From: Clusia tigrina
Lineage: Eukaryota; Arthropoda; Insecta; Diptera; Clusiidae
Assembly (NCBI GenBank): GCA_920105625.2
Contig: OV050032.1
Coordinates: 5,904,129-5,968,128, forward strand
DNA length: 64,000 bases
Direction: 5' to 3'
Of the stretch, positions 33,302-44,037 are shown piece after piece. Under the pieces are notes generated by a model. It did not search any database. It saw only the letters and a list, made by a program, of their open reading frames with translations, and was not told the DNA's origin. The stretch's first letter is position 1; each line of letters starts with the position of its first letter. Made by a program: the position numbers and the translations under genes.

Positions 33302-34759
33302 ATGGCGACGTCGAACGCCAAGAACGGAGCGGACAGAAGCTCCGATCCCCTCTATGATGATAGCCTGTCGAACACGATGAAATCGGAGATACTGTTTTGG
33401 GCGCACAAGCTGCGCTTGACGCCCACCGCCCTTATCAGACTAAACCATGTGGAACTGAAGGAGCGTTTGGCACTGGCCCAGAAGAAAGAACTGGCGAGAC
33501 TGGAGCGCCGCTCGCGCTACGAATACTTGGAGAAACTTTCAGATGCGAAATGGTGCCTGTTGGAGCGAGATCGCGAGCGACGGCTGAGTGGAGGCGCTAT
33601 GACCAATCGTACGATTTGGGAGATTCTGGCGACCGCAGCGCATGAAATCGAAACGATCTATGGACAATCTGCGCTGAGTATCTACGACGACTTTGACCTC
33701 GCATACCCGACTTACGCTAGTCGATTGCAATCGGGGAGGTCCATGCAGAGTGAACCTGACTCTCATCAACCAGCAACGCATTACTCGAATTGCTGTCCTT
33801 CCATTCCTACAGAGAAAACCGGTTCAGTGGCATCATCCAAGTATAGAAGCCACATGTCACGCAGCATGCAGTCAACACAGACCCCGCGTACTGCATACGA
33901 CACCGAAAGTGAGGACCGCCCAGTCAACTCTGCCAGCACCCGTCCGAGAAAGCGCTCAACCACAGTGAACTACGTGCCGACGCAACACATTTTTCCGCAA
34001 CTGTGTAACCCTAAACAGAACCGTAGAAGGCCAGTCTCTTTGCCACCCATGCCGTTTAGCGCACGCTCATGGAACACCACCAACGATAGCGTCACTTCCG
34101 CATATTCGAAAGTGCACCCATTGATTCCGCAGACAAACGGAGCTACAAACTACTCAAGTGAATATTACAGCAACAACTCAAGCTGCGGTGGTCAATGTCC
34201 TCTGCGAAAAGATGCCGCCACCTCACCTCGCAATCCTCTTTACAGCGACGATGACTATGAAGAGTACTCTAGCCATCGCGAACGTGCCAAAGCCGCGCGC
34301 TCAACTCTGCCCAAAAGTGCGACTCCGGCTGAGGGCCTCTCCACCGAGCCGCCGCCGTACACACGCGATTATATTGACTATTCCGTCGAGTACGATGCAC
34401 AAAACGTTAAAGAGAACTCGGAGACCATTACGGTGGAGAAATACGATGAAAATTCCGGCAAAATAGCAGGATCTACCCGAAGTGTCACCATGCCACGAAC
34501 CAGCTTCTCCACTGCTACCTACACAGTTCCGGCAGACCGGAGCGCTATAGACGACTATGCAGCTAGGGAAGGAATACAGCGTCCTATTATGATCGGCGAC
34601 GACAAGGATGAGTTCTACGACGATTTGCCGTCAACATCGAAAGGTATTCATTCACAACTGAACGGCCCGGAAAGCAAAAGTCAGTATAAATCAACTGCAA
34701 AGTGCACCTGCAACATGAAACTCCCGAAGTCCATTCTGACAAAGAAACACGCTAACTAA
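33302..34759 (+). CDS. intronless 485-residue protein of unknown function
   Basis: This is the only long non-repetitive ORF in the window. The start is well defined: an in-frame TGA lies five codons upstream (33287-33289) and the context is GCG-ATG-G. Residues 20-135 look folded and helical: hydrophobic and charged from MKSEILFWAHKLRLTP onward, a charged coiled-coil-like stretch KKELARLERRSRYEYLEKL (61-79), then NRTIWEILATAAHEIETIYG (102-121). The rest is Ser/Thr/Tyr/Pro-rich and probably disordered, with a basic TRPRKRS patch (213-219) that could be a nuclear signal and acidic clusters (DDDYEEY, DDKDEFYDD). The C-terminus has a CTC pair and a KLPKSILTKK tail. There is no signal peptide, no membrane segment and no zinc knuckle. 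The first helices faintly recall LEM/SAP-type helical domains, but I cannot claim that. It probably lies inside a ko intron. Alternatives are a retrogene or a lineage-specific gene. Confidence 0.82.
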   Translation: MATSNAKNGADRSSDPLYDDSLSNTMKSEILFWAHKLRLTPTALIRLNHVELKERLALAQKKELARLERRSRYEYLEKLSDAKWCLLERDRERRLSGGAMTNRTIWEILATAAHEIETIYGQSALSIYDDFDLAYPTYASRLQSGRSMQSEPDSHQPATHYSNCCPSIPTEKTGSVASSKYRSHMSRSMQSTQTPRTAYDTESEDRPVNSASTRPRKRSTTVNYVPTQHIFPQLCNPKQNRRRPVSLPPMPFSARSWNTTNDSVTSAYSKVHPLIPQTNGATNYSSEYYSNNSSCGGQCPLRKDAATSPRNPLYSDDDYEEYSSHRERAKAARSTLPKSATPAEGLSTEPPPYTRDYIDYSVEYDAQNVKENSETITVEKYDENSGKIAGSTRSVTMPRTSFSTATYTVPADRSAIDDYAAREGIQRPIMIGDDKDEFYDDLPSTSKGIHSQLNGPESKSQYKSTAKCTCNMKLPKSILTKKHAN

Positions 34760-34924
34760 AGTCTCCCGAGCACACACAACAACCAACTGCGATGGGAAGG
34801 AAATTTTGGTATTTCCGGAATCAACAAAATTCAATTCCCGGCCTGTGGATGTTGAACTTTATATATTTTTAAATTGTATATTTTGGACATTATGTGGTCC
34901 CAGGGCCCAAGTCCACCCTCTCAA

Positions 34925-34930
34925 AATAAA
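34925..34930 (+). promoter_or_regulatory. polyadenylation signal AATAAA
   Basis: A canonical hexamer about 165 bases after the stop codon of the 485-codon ORF, with a short intervening AT-rich stretch. The position is reasonable for a compact insect 3' UTR; usage is inferred. Confidence 0.6.
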
Positions 34931-35047
34931 TTAGCAGTAATTGTGTACAGGACATGCCGCCTGCCTGGCTTTATGAAATGTGTAGGAGTGGTCCTATAAC
35001 GGTCAGCATGGTTAGAAAGGTCGATTCGCTTTGAAAATAGAAGTGTT

Positions 35048-35390
35048 GAGTAGAAGGTGGCGCACATAATCAGTCGCCTGTCTACAAATAGAACGTAGAG
35101 GAAGTCTGCTGCTGATCGAAGTTCTGTTTAGGCTCATAACTTAAGGATAACCTCACATTAAGCAGGGGCATAAACAGAATCAGCTCAACAGGAAAATAGA
35201 ACGCACCGTCTTGAGTAGAAGGTGGCGCACATAATCAGTCGCCTGTCTTTAAATAGAACGTAGAGGAAGTCTGCTGCTGATCGAAGTTCTGTTTAGGCTC
35301 ATAACTTAGGGGTAACCACACATTAGGCAGGGGGATAAACAGAATTAACTCAACAGGAAAATAGAACGCACCGTCTTGAGTAGAAGGTGG
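35048..35390. repeat. 165-bp tandem duplication
   Basis: GAGTAGAAGGTGGCGC begins units at 35048, 35213 and 35378 (spacing 165). Two nearly identical full units, including GTCTGCTGCTGATCGAAG and AACAGGAAAATAGAACGC, are followed by a stub. Confidence 0.93.
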
Positions 35391-36170
35391 CGCGCGTATC
35401 TGTTATGTTTAACTAACGCTTCTTAAAGGGCAGAGTGACATAAAGCAGAAACGGCAACAGAAATCCAGCACAGAAACAGAATCCAGCACTAGAAACTACA
35501 AATTTTAACGACAGAAAATGAGCGTTTGGCGGTAGAAACACCTCACGATGAGTTAGACTACTATCACCTTGCGAAGCTACATATCATACACATAGGTTAA
35601 AGTACAACCTGGCACAGAGAAAGGTTCGCCAATTTTTACTGAAATCTGCGCATAATACTCCCGGTTGACATAAAGCAGATTCCCTGCCAACTGACCTGAT
35701 CGTTTGTTCGCTACTTAGCTCCAGGGAGCTTGTTTTGCAGACGTGCCAATATAATGTAATTGCTAGGCCATAACTGCCACAACTCATCAGCACTAGCCAC
35801 AGCCAGTCAGGCTGAACCAATGCTGCAATTTGGTCTAATTGTGTGCAACATGTCAATGCGAATGTCAGCACGCGGTAGCAGGCCGCCTGAGCGAGTGCCC
35901 CACGCCGCTGGCTTCTTCCACCGGTGCATTACGAATTTATTGATTGCCTTAATTTATAGCAACGCCAGTTAAACGGTGCGGTTTTCCTTTGCCTCTCCTC
36001 CCAGTTGTGCACCATCCAAACACCGTCGCCAAGGTACTCGCTCTGAAAGGCGCGCAACAAGGTGCTCGTTAACTGTCATTCAAATGGACACCAGCGCAAC
36101 AACCTACAAAAACTTATGAAAAGCCAAAGAAAATGCTAAAAAAATTACATAAATAAATAAATATTGCTAT

Positions 36171-36205
<35 letters not shown>

Positions 36206-38037
36206 GCTGTTGTCTTCGTGGTTGTAGTTGTCGTTGTTGTGTTTGCTGTGCTCGAGGTAGGCAATCGCAAAATGATAAATTACCGCGACCGGCGAATGTT
36301 GGGCACTTTTTCAATCATGTCGGAGAGTATAAAAGCGCGCTCCTAGCTCAGCCCCACAAAGACGCAATCACCGCTGCCATCGACTGGTCGATCGCAAGGG
36401 AGCGCGTTTTAAGTAAAATTGATTTACTTACTTACTGCAGCGAGCAGCTCCAGAAATGAACCCAACACCGCCAACCCAAGCCCAAAACAGGGTTGAGTGT
36501 TGTTGGAGCGCTGCTCCACTCCTTGTCACATGCGCCTCGGTACCTACTTGGAGTGCTCCGATTTCTACTGGCTGTGGGACGGCTGACTGAGTGCCGAAGT
36601 GCCAGTGCGCGATCCTCATTCGTTGCAGCGTTGCAGTTGCCATCGTTTTTTTTTTTTTCGTTCATCGTTCGTTTTTTGCACTGCAGCGTGTTGCGAATTG
36701 TACACTGAACGATCGTTTCAGATTTTATTTGTTGTTTCTATTGCTGTGTGGTTGTTGTTGGTGTTTTTATTGCTGCTGCTGCTGCTGCTGCTGTGGCTGC
36801 TGCTAAAAATCAATTTTCAATATCAAAACGAATTGCAATGCTCCGCAACGAATTCGCTGCAATTTCAATCAATTGACTTGACTTGCCACCACTGACGCTG
36901 ATCGATCGGTCGCTGGTGGTGGTTGGTTGCTTGGTCGGTTGGTTGGTTGGACGTTTCCTGAGCGACTTGGCGTGTGAGTGTGCTTATATATGAGTATATA
37001 TATGTGCCGATGTGTATTACTGGAAAACATGAGAAAAATGAACAACTTTTATTATCGCTTAATTGGCGCTTTGCAGCCCGATATCGAAGGTTATTGTGCG
37101 AATATAGGAAACAGCGCCGGTCCCCGCCCGTCTAGCCCGCCGCCACTCACCATCTATCGGCATGGGGTAATTATGGCATAATTTATTAATCATTTTGTTA
37201 TTAAATGTGCCACAATACTTATGATGTTGTTGCTGTTGTGGTTGTTCGTGTCGTTCATGCTGAAAATGCCGATGGCGCTGCTGGGTGGGCACAGGCGACT
37301 CTGCTCTCACGCGGTTCACACACATAGTTAAAGCATTTTATGTGCAAGTGATTGTGTTATCCTTTTTTTGTTTGGCAGAGATGTGTGTAATGAGTGCGAG
37401 TGTGAGTGAGTGAGTATATGTGAGTGTGTGTGTTTAAGTGTGAGTGAGAGATTGTCTGCAAACCCTTTAACACTGGCTGCGGCGGTACCAGCATTTCAAG
37501 TGCGGCAGCTGCTTTACGAAAATTGATTGCATTTTATTGTTGTAGTTTTTGTTGTTGTTGTTGTTGTTATCGGGGTATTTTCGTTGGCGTTATTTTTTGT
37601 TTATTACCACCATTTCCATTAAATGTGAGGTACGAAATAGATAAATTACAACAACTTCCTTATTTGATTTATGCAGCGTAATTGAAAAATTGCCATTTAT
37701 TGTTGTTGTTGTTGCTGTTGTTGCTGTTGTAGGTGTGTTTATACAAGGAGCGACCACTTTTCAAAGACTTCGCCCAAAATGTGTGTGAAAAAATTACATT
37801 TCTAAATTTAATTTTCCATTTATTTAAATTATTAAAATTTAACTTGACATAAATTCGCACTGGAAGCAACATCAATTTGTAAGTTAGTCATTTCAACAAC
37901 AACCACTTTGTTGTTGGCGCCTTTGAGCGAAGCTGCACACACTTCGGTAGTGAGGTGCTGTTCTAATTGTCATTTACAACAACCACCTTGAAGAATACGT
38001 GTTCCAATTGGTCCAACTAAGTTCACAGGTCTTTGAA
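35391..38037. other. unique non-coding DNA rich in trinucleotide runs
   Basis: It contains (GTT)n at 36172-36205, a T run at about 36646-36658, (CTG)n at 36770-36795, GGTTGGTTGG near 36926-36950, GTT runs near 37545-37568 and 37698-37730, and a GTGAGTGAGT-rich stretch near 37395-37450. A TATAAAAG word lies at 36328-36335 but no linked initiator or ORF is convincing. No gene is supported. Confidence 0.5.
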
Positions 38038-38370
38038 CTATTGGCACACATGGTGAAAAAATGGGCATTCCATTCAATACTCATTGCAGGAGCTGTAAGG
38101 ACTCACAGGAGAACGAAACAGTCGTACACTTTATATGTGATTGCCCAGCCCTGGCTCGCTTGAGACTCAAATATGTCGGAAGTCCTTTGCTGGAAAGTCT
38201 AGGGGGGTCATTACTGTAGCTTAGAACTTTCAGACCTATACAAATTTGTCAGCAACTCCGGATGGCTGTAAATGTACAAAAGCATGTTACCAGTTTCTTT
38301 AGGCTCGCGAGGACATGACCACAATAGGCAATTATTGCTAATTGACCATTTTACCCACCTACCTAAGTTG
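38038..38370 (+). mobile_element. LINE 3' end, C-terminal Cys/His domain, plus strand
   Basis: The plus frame reads IGTHGEKMGIPFNTHC (from 38039), then a CRSC pair, a conserved acidic spacer (SQENETVVHF), ICDCPALARLRLK, and a frameshift before LSDLYKFVSNSGWL and a stop at about 38268-38270. This is the CxxC..H...C motif and tail found at the end of Loa/Bilbo and Jockey-like polyproteins. The upstream RNase H and reverse transcriptase are missing (5' truncation). The 3' UTR probably ends at an ACCTACCTAA-like tail near 38369. Confidence 0.85.
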
Positions 38371-38451
38371 ACACGACTGGTAAATGCAAATGCAGCAGTG
38401 AAGAACATGCATGCAGGTATGTAAAACGGTCGCCCGAAGGGCTGACTCACT

Positions 38452-39299
38452 TAGGTGATCATTGACCGCTTGTGCTACCGCATGAGACACAGCTTCCATC
38501 TCTATCAAAGGTCCAGCCATTTGGAGTTGATGGAGCTAATCTTATTAATTGAAATATCTCCCAAAGAGTCTCGAAAGTGGTCACCCAGGAAAGTGCGCCT
38601 CCTTCTGGACAAGGCTGGACACGTGTATAACAGGTGTACCATGGACTCTTGCTCCTCCTCGCCCATGCAACTTCTGCAGAAGTCGTGAGAGGCAATCCCC
38701 AGCTTTCTTCTGGACAACGCTGGACACGTGTATAACAGGTGTACCATGGACTCTTGCTCCTCCTCGCCCATGCAACTTCTGCAGAAGTCGTTACAGGCAA
38801 TTCCCAGCCTCCTTCTGAAGAGCCCCGAACACGTGCATAACAGGTGTACCATGGACTCTTGCTCCTCCTCGCCCATGCAACTTCTGCAGAAGTCGTGAGA
38901 GGCAATCCCCAGCTTCCTTCTGGACAACGCTGGACACGTGTATAATAGGTGTACCATGGACTCTTGCTCCTCCTCGCCCATGCAACTTCTGCAGAAGTCG
39001 TTACAGGCAATTACCAGCCTCCTTCTGAAGAGCCCCGAACACGTGTATAATAGGTGTACCATGGACTCTAGCTCCTCCTCGCCCATGCAACTTCTGCAGA
39101 AGTCGTTACAGGCAATTCCCCGCCTACTGCCGTGAGTACGCAGGGTCCAGTGTCCCGTTAGGACACCAACTACGGAACCTACACTCAGTCTATGTAAAGA
39201 TACGAAATCCCTCGAGCGCTGGACATTTAAAACTGGCCCTATTTGTGTACCTATTTTGCATCCTGTACCTTCAGACCAGAGCCTGCCTACTATGCCCAA
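38452..39299 (-). mobile_element. LINE C-terminus with fivefold tandem Cys/His cassette
   Basis: A 264-codon open frame on the minus strand (39299 to 38505). It begins in the post-RNase-H region (RSRDFVSLHRLSVGS, VVGVLTGHWTL), then has five repeats of a 35-residue cassette with CNDFCRSCMGEEEQESMVHL and a YTCPAL or YTCSGL end, and finishes SLGDISINKISS with a stop. At DNA level the block ACGTGTATAA/ACGTGCATAA recurs at 38621, 38726, 38831, 38936 and 39041, exactly 105 bp apart. Alternate cassettes are more alike (IACNDF with SGLFRRRL, IASHDF with PALSRRKL), indicating a 210-bp duplication step. LINEs of this group normally carry one such cassette. The frame is open throughout although the neighbouring fragments are badly decayed. 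Confidence 0.92.
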
Positions 39300-39790
39300 G
39301 GATATTGTATTTATTAAGAGCTTGAATGTGGCAGTAGGAATACTGAGTTGTGACCTATCTGGTTCAATCGGTGTGGTAGTAATGCATGCATTGATCCCCA
39401 GCCCTTTTTGCGTTTACTAAAGATGTGTTCTATCCATGTCAAACCCCGATCAAAGATCTAGGTAACACAATATATTTGACATCTAGACTAGGGAGACTAT
39501 TTAGAATTACAGGCGGGCAGGAACTCCTTTTCAAAGTATAAGTCACTTGTCCTGATGTAGTGACGTTTGACCCTCAGTCCCCAATTGTGAAACCAAATTG
39601 GATGTTTGTCGAGTTGTTGTTTGTAATTGGTTTGCGTCAGATAAATGATTGGTGTTTGTAGCCATTATAAGGGTGGCGTCAGCATAGGTGGAAATTTCAC
39701 TCTTCACTGTCATCTGCTGTAAAAATACTGTAAAGGACAGAAGCCAAAGCCCTATAGAACACCCGCCGTGAGAATTGCGATAGTTATACT
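39300..39790 (-). mobile_element. decayed LINE reverse transcriptase (palm/thumb) fragment
   Basis: Minus-strand translation contains SEISTYADATLIMATNTNHL (around 39640-39695), the Jockey-type palm motif. YADAT replaces the catalytic YADD, so the second Asp is lost. Just upstream, GVL-stop-GFGFCPLQY stands where the family has GVPQGS-type residues. Downstream are thumb-like pieces across stops and frameshifts. It is inactive. It may belong with the RNase H fragment at 40036-40560, which is on the same strand, but the order along the strand is reversed for one element, so two insertions or a rearrangement are needed. Confidence 0.82.
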
Positions 39791-39817
39791 ATCTAGAGGT
39801 TAGGTTACGCTGCGAAG

Positions 39818-40035
39818 GCCTTCAAAAATGCCAAGAGGAGCCATACTCATCCTTACCCGCGATTTCCGTATACATTCTGCGTACCATCCCTATTTAACCA
39901 ATTGGTTTTCCAGATGAAAGTGAGGAGGTCCGATAAGTCCACCTTCGTTATCTCTGTCAAGCTTGTGAAGAAACGCGACCCAAACACTGAAGTCGTTTCA
40001 ACTCTAGTCTTGGACATTGACATAAAAAGTGATGA
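39818..40035 (+). repeat. dispersed repeat (family D), copy 2
   Basis: Second copy of the ~218-bp sequence at 20955-21173, same orientation, with high but imperfect identity. Here it lies wedged between LINE reverse transcriptase and RNase H fragments, which suggests it is mobile or part of another element. Its class is unknown. Confidence 0.85.
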
Positions 40036-40560
40036 TCTCTTCTTCATCATGACGACTCCTGCATAGCCCGCTCGACGGAATACGCCAACGCTGAAGCATT
40101 TGGTGCGATAGCACAATGCTCGGTAATGACCCTCGTATGCGCTCTTACTGCAGGATTGTTGAGCTCTAAGAGAACCTTCGTTCTCTTCATGTCTAAGCTA
40201 GGCCATAACGCCCGTGAGACTTCACAATCGTCACGATTAGTCCATAAGTTGTTTGTCACCGCAATAGTAATTTCATCTATGCTCCTCAACAGTTCACACA
40301 TCCGGATTTGTATTGAGGTATCTGTCCATTTCAGAGCCCCTTCTGGCCATCTCGTTCGCTAATTCATTCCCTTCTATATTGCTATGTCCGGGAACTCAGC
40401 AAAGTGAGACCTTGTGGGGTCCAATGTTCAGTAGTGAGGTACGACATTTCATTACTAACTTCGATTTAACTGTCTTGGATTCTATTGCCTTAAGCGCTGC
40501 CTGACTATCCACACAGATAGTGATATACGAGGGTCGAATTGTACTACTTTGTATATTTTA
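40036..40560 (-). mobile_element. LINE RNase H domain, nearly intact but with stop and frameshift
   Basis: The minus strand reads ICVDSQAALKAIESKTVKSK (catalytic Asp region, about 40525 downwards). It continues to VSLC-stop-VPGHSNIEGNELANE, in which the usual Trp of WVPGH has become a stop codon. A further stop and frameshift near 40300 separate the end piece LWPSLDMKRTKVLLEL..ITEHCAI. This order (SDSQAA, WVPGHxxIxGNExAD, WPxLxxKRTKxLLxL, TGHC) is the RNase H and connector of Loa/I-like LINEs. The Cys/His domain that should follow is replaced by repeat family D. Confidence 0.88.
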
Positions 40561-42361
40561 TCTACAGGCGGTCCAATTCTATCATCAGGTCCAAAATTGT
40601 TCATTCCGTCAATTGCAGCAACAGAAATTGTTCTATTGTCGATATATTCCGATTAACAAGTTGTTTCGTTATTACCTTCTTACATTTTAAGACCTATCTT
40701 GGGAACCTTTGAACTTATACGTTCATATCCCTGAATCCTTTTAATTATGTCTTGAATTTTAGCGGTTTGTTATACTCGTCTAAGTGTCTCCTCTTTCTTC
40801 TCTCGCTATTTTCTTTACAGTCCCATGCACGCATTTACAATGCCTATAAAAATTATATATATATAGATTATGTTTGTTGTAATCTCCCCAGAAACCGTTG
40901 CTCCTCTTCCACTATCATAAAATATCCGCACTTTGGGAAATTTGCCGCTTGTTGGCGACCCTGTCGCACATTCTGCTCTCTGGCTGGCCGCGCTCCACTG
41001 CTCTTCGTGGCAATCCAGTTGGTTGTGCTGGGTTGTAGGCTTAATTAGTGGCTGCACAGAAAGTCTGCAGGCCCCCAATATTGGCTGCAATTGTCAAATA
41101 AATTAAACTGGCGCCGGCGCGAGCGTCAAAACAAGCTCCCATTTCATTTTCAAGGCAATGCCAGATGCGCCGTAGGCGTCTGCCGCCAGCTGCGCATGCT
41201 CTCTGCACATCCCATTGACGGCGATCAGCGAAATTGTTTACACAAAAACGTGCAAAAATTCAACCAAAACGGATTTTTGTGGATATTGTTGTGGTGCAAA
41301 GAAAATATTCAGCCTCAGGCGAAATTTTTCGTGAGCTTTAATGTAATATTTCACCACCTCACTGTGTGTCTTTGTATGCGTGTATGAGTGAGTTTGTGTG
41401 GCTTTGTATAGACATATGTGTGTGTGTGTGACGGAATGTGTGCAAACTGATTTGGACATTTTCAACTGAATATCACAAAAACATTACAAAAATGTCTGAA
41501 CAACAACAGAAAAAAGAGAGCAATGCCACCGCTGTCTTGGAACGTGTGGCAGCACAGCCTCATGTTGCACATGTTACAAATTTGTTTTAATCCGCCACCC
41601 ATAAAAAGTGGAGGACAACAACCACAAAAACTGCGATTGCGACGATGTAGTCAAAATCCAGCTCTTCTATTGTGAAACGGAAATTTTAATCGTTCTCTGA
41701 AACAAAAGACACTCTGACGTCTGCTTTCGGGGGCGCCTTTCTTGCACCCGAATTCGCGGCTTGGCGATGTGTAGAAAGCCATGCAGGCGGCTCTGGCAAG
41801 CGACCTGGCCTGGCGCAGTACAAAAATGAAGTCACAAAAAACACATTAGCATTAGCGCGCTCGCTAACAGCAACAACAACAACCACAACGACAACAACCA
41901 CAACGACAACAGCCATCAGCAACACATGCCAACATTCGACGTTTCATGGCTGCTGTGTCAGTGCAGTGGTCGGTGAAGGGGGGGACTTACAATTATAAAG
42001 TGACAACAGTGTCCACGGCCACCGAGGAGTGCTATTGAAAAGAAAGTTACTGGTGGCAGTTGTTGCCATTGTTGCCGCTGTTGTTCCTATTGTTGTTGGT
42101 TTTTTCTGTTGTTGTTACTGTATCAAAATGTCAAATCTCTCACAGTCGTCAGCCCACACACATTGCTGGCGGTGTTTCGATATTGTTTTTGCTAATTTGT
42201 TGCCACAACATTTCCAAGGAGTCCACTGCAATAGAAGCACTGCACTCACTGCCATTCTTGCTGATCGTTTGCTCGTTTTTCCTACGTTTCTTCACAGAAC
42301 TTACTTAATGAGATTTCCAGCAACAATTGCAAAATTGCTGATCAATAAGTTTAAATGAGTG

Positions 42362-42425
<64 letters not shown>

Positions 42426-42591
42426 CGTTGCGTTGAAAATTTCTGAGAAGTTATTCCATTATTCGCTGCAGTTGAGCATGCACCATTAGCACCAAATTAG
42501 CATAGACACTGAAATTCCATTTGCATAAACAAAGCGCCCAAGCATTTAGAGAAATGCGAGCAATGTAGCATATTTATAAGCACCCTACATA
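40561..42591. other. unique non-coding DNA with CA, CAA and GT runs
   Basis: No gene is supported. It holds a TATATATA stretch near 40855-40866, CAACAA/CCACAACGACAA runs at 41866-41912, and (GT)n at 42357-42426. Confidence 0.5.
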
Positions 42592-42750
42592 CGGCGCTGT
42601 CCTTGCGCTGACTATCACCATCCCAAGTATGGGAACCTTTTTAGTCAGTGCTTGAACGGCGCCACACCGTGGTATCACAATGGGCCATTATGTGTGCTCA
42701 AGTGTGCTTTTGGCAAACTGGGCGGCCACTCCTACCTACCTACCTACATA
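42592..42750 (+). mobile_element. short retroposon family A copy, plus strand
   Basis: Reverse orientation to the copies at 11.1 and 49.8 kb and matching both over about 155 bases. It ends in a (CTAC)n tail at 42732-42750. It starts at CGGCGCTGTCCTTGCG, a few bases further 5' than the 49.8-kb copy, which is consistent with variable 5' truncation. Confidence 0.85.
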
Positions 42751-43550
42751 CTGCTAATCCGCCAGCATTCACTTTCGAAGTCGGGTTTCCACCAAAGTGA
42801 TCCGCGCTCTCCTCTCCAAACTGACTGATGATATGATCGCCTGTAAAGCAAGTACCCTCTCAGTACAAGAGACTTCCGCTGAAATAGAAGGCAATTTCAG
42901 AACCACAAGATCTGAGGAGTATATCCAGTTCATGTATCGGTGCGTAAATAAGTGCAGCAATTAGTTCGACTACTGGATTGTGTCAATACAAAACATACTT
43001 CTTTGTTTATTTACTCGTAGCATTAATTAGAGTGATTTAGATTAGCAACAACATTTACGTACTGCCACACCATGTTCTTACTGCCACACCATGTTCTTAC
43101 TGCCACACCATGTACTTACTGCCACACCTTTCCACAACATTTCCGCCTGTTATCCTTTGCATATGTACCCCTTCGAGCGTGTCTGCTTCCAAGTCGCAAC
43201 TGCACGGCACATACTGTTTTGATTTCATTCGGTTGCTTTCGAGATCATTCCCACACATTTCAGAACGAAGTCTATTAAGATTCGTTATTTGTGTCTGGCT
43301 CTTTATGGCGTGTTGTTTATGACATTTAACTAATGACTATTCATTAATGACTTGTCAAAAATTAATCACTTATCACCAATGCCTTGTCATCGTTACCGCT
43401 AATGATTGCTTTAAGTGGTATTTTAACGTTTATCCATGTATAGTTATGAATGACGCAAATACTATTTCATCTCAGAATGAATAACCCTGTTGATGATATG
43501 CCCCTGGCGAAGCCAAATTGGACTGCAACAATTCCTTGAGCAAAGCAATA
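42751..43550. other. non-coding stretch with a 19-bp triplet-unit array
   Basis: No gene is supported. ACTGCCACACCATGTTCTT is repeated about four times at 43060-43128. The 43330-43400 stretch is AT-rich with repeated TTAATGACT words. Confidence 0.5.
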
Positions 43551-43804
43551 GGAAATATACTCGAATACTTAACTCAAGGACTCTTGAAAGCCCATGAAAA
43601 CCTTGGGCAATTCCTCGAGTAAAGTCAGCAGTTCAATGTGTTTCCAACACTCTCCTATGATCAGTATTCAATGAATGGGAAATATACTCGAATACTTAAC
43701 TCAAGGACGCCATTGAAACCTTGTTCAATCCCGCGAGTAAAGATCAGCAGTTCAATATGTTCCCAACACTCTCTTATGATCAGTATTCGCTTCAGTCCCT
43801 CTCA
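43551..43804. repeat. 127-bp tandem duplication
   Basis: GGAAATATACTCGAATACTT occurs at 43551 and 43678. The following ~110 bases, including TCAGCAGTTCAAT and TATGATCAGTATTC, are also shared. Non-coding. Confidence 0.9.
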
Positions 43805-44037
43805 TCTCCATAGAGAAATAAGCAATGGGAATGAAGTAGTGAAGAATATGAATATGAAGAATAGTTCTTCCCTCACTGAACTCATCTGGTGGATGCATTG
43901 AAATAATACCAGAACCAGTGTTTTTAGTAAACCAAGTGCATCTAATGAATCCAATATCCTAGCACAAATTTCAGCTCACTTAATATCTGAGCTGTCTTTA
44001 AAGGTTCATAACAAGACCATCCATATTTGCTGGAACA

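Noticed and set aside
36328..36335. TATAAAAG as a core promoter
   Set aside because: No initiator at the right distance, no downstream ORF, and AT-rich words are common. I cannot support a transcript start here.
41491..41590. Small ORF starting MSEQQQKKES
   Set aside because: Only about 30 codons, in a CAA-rich stretch, with no homology that I recognise.
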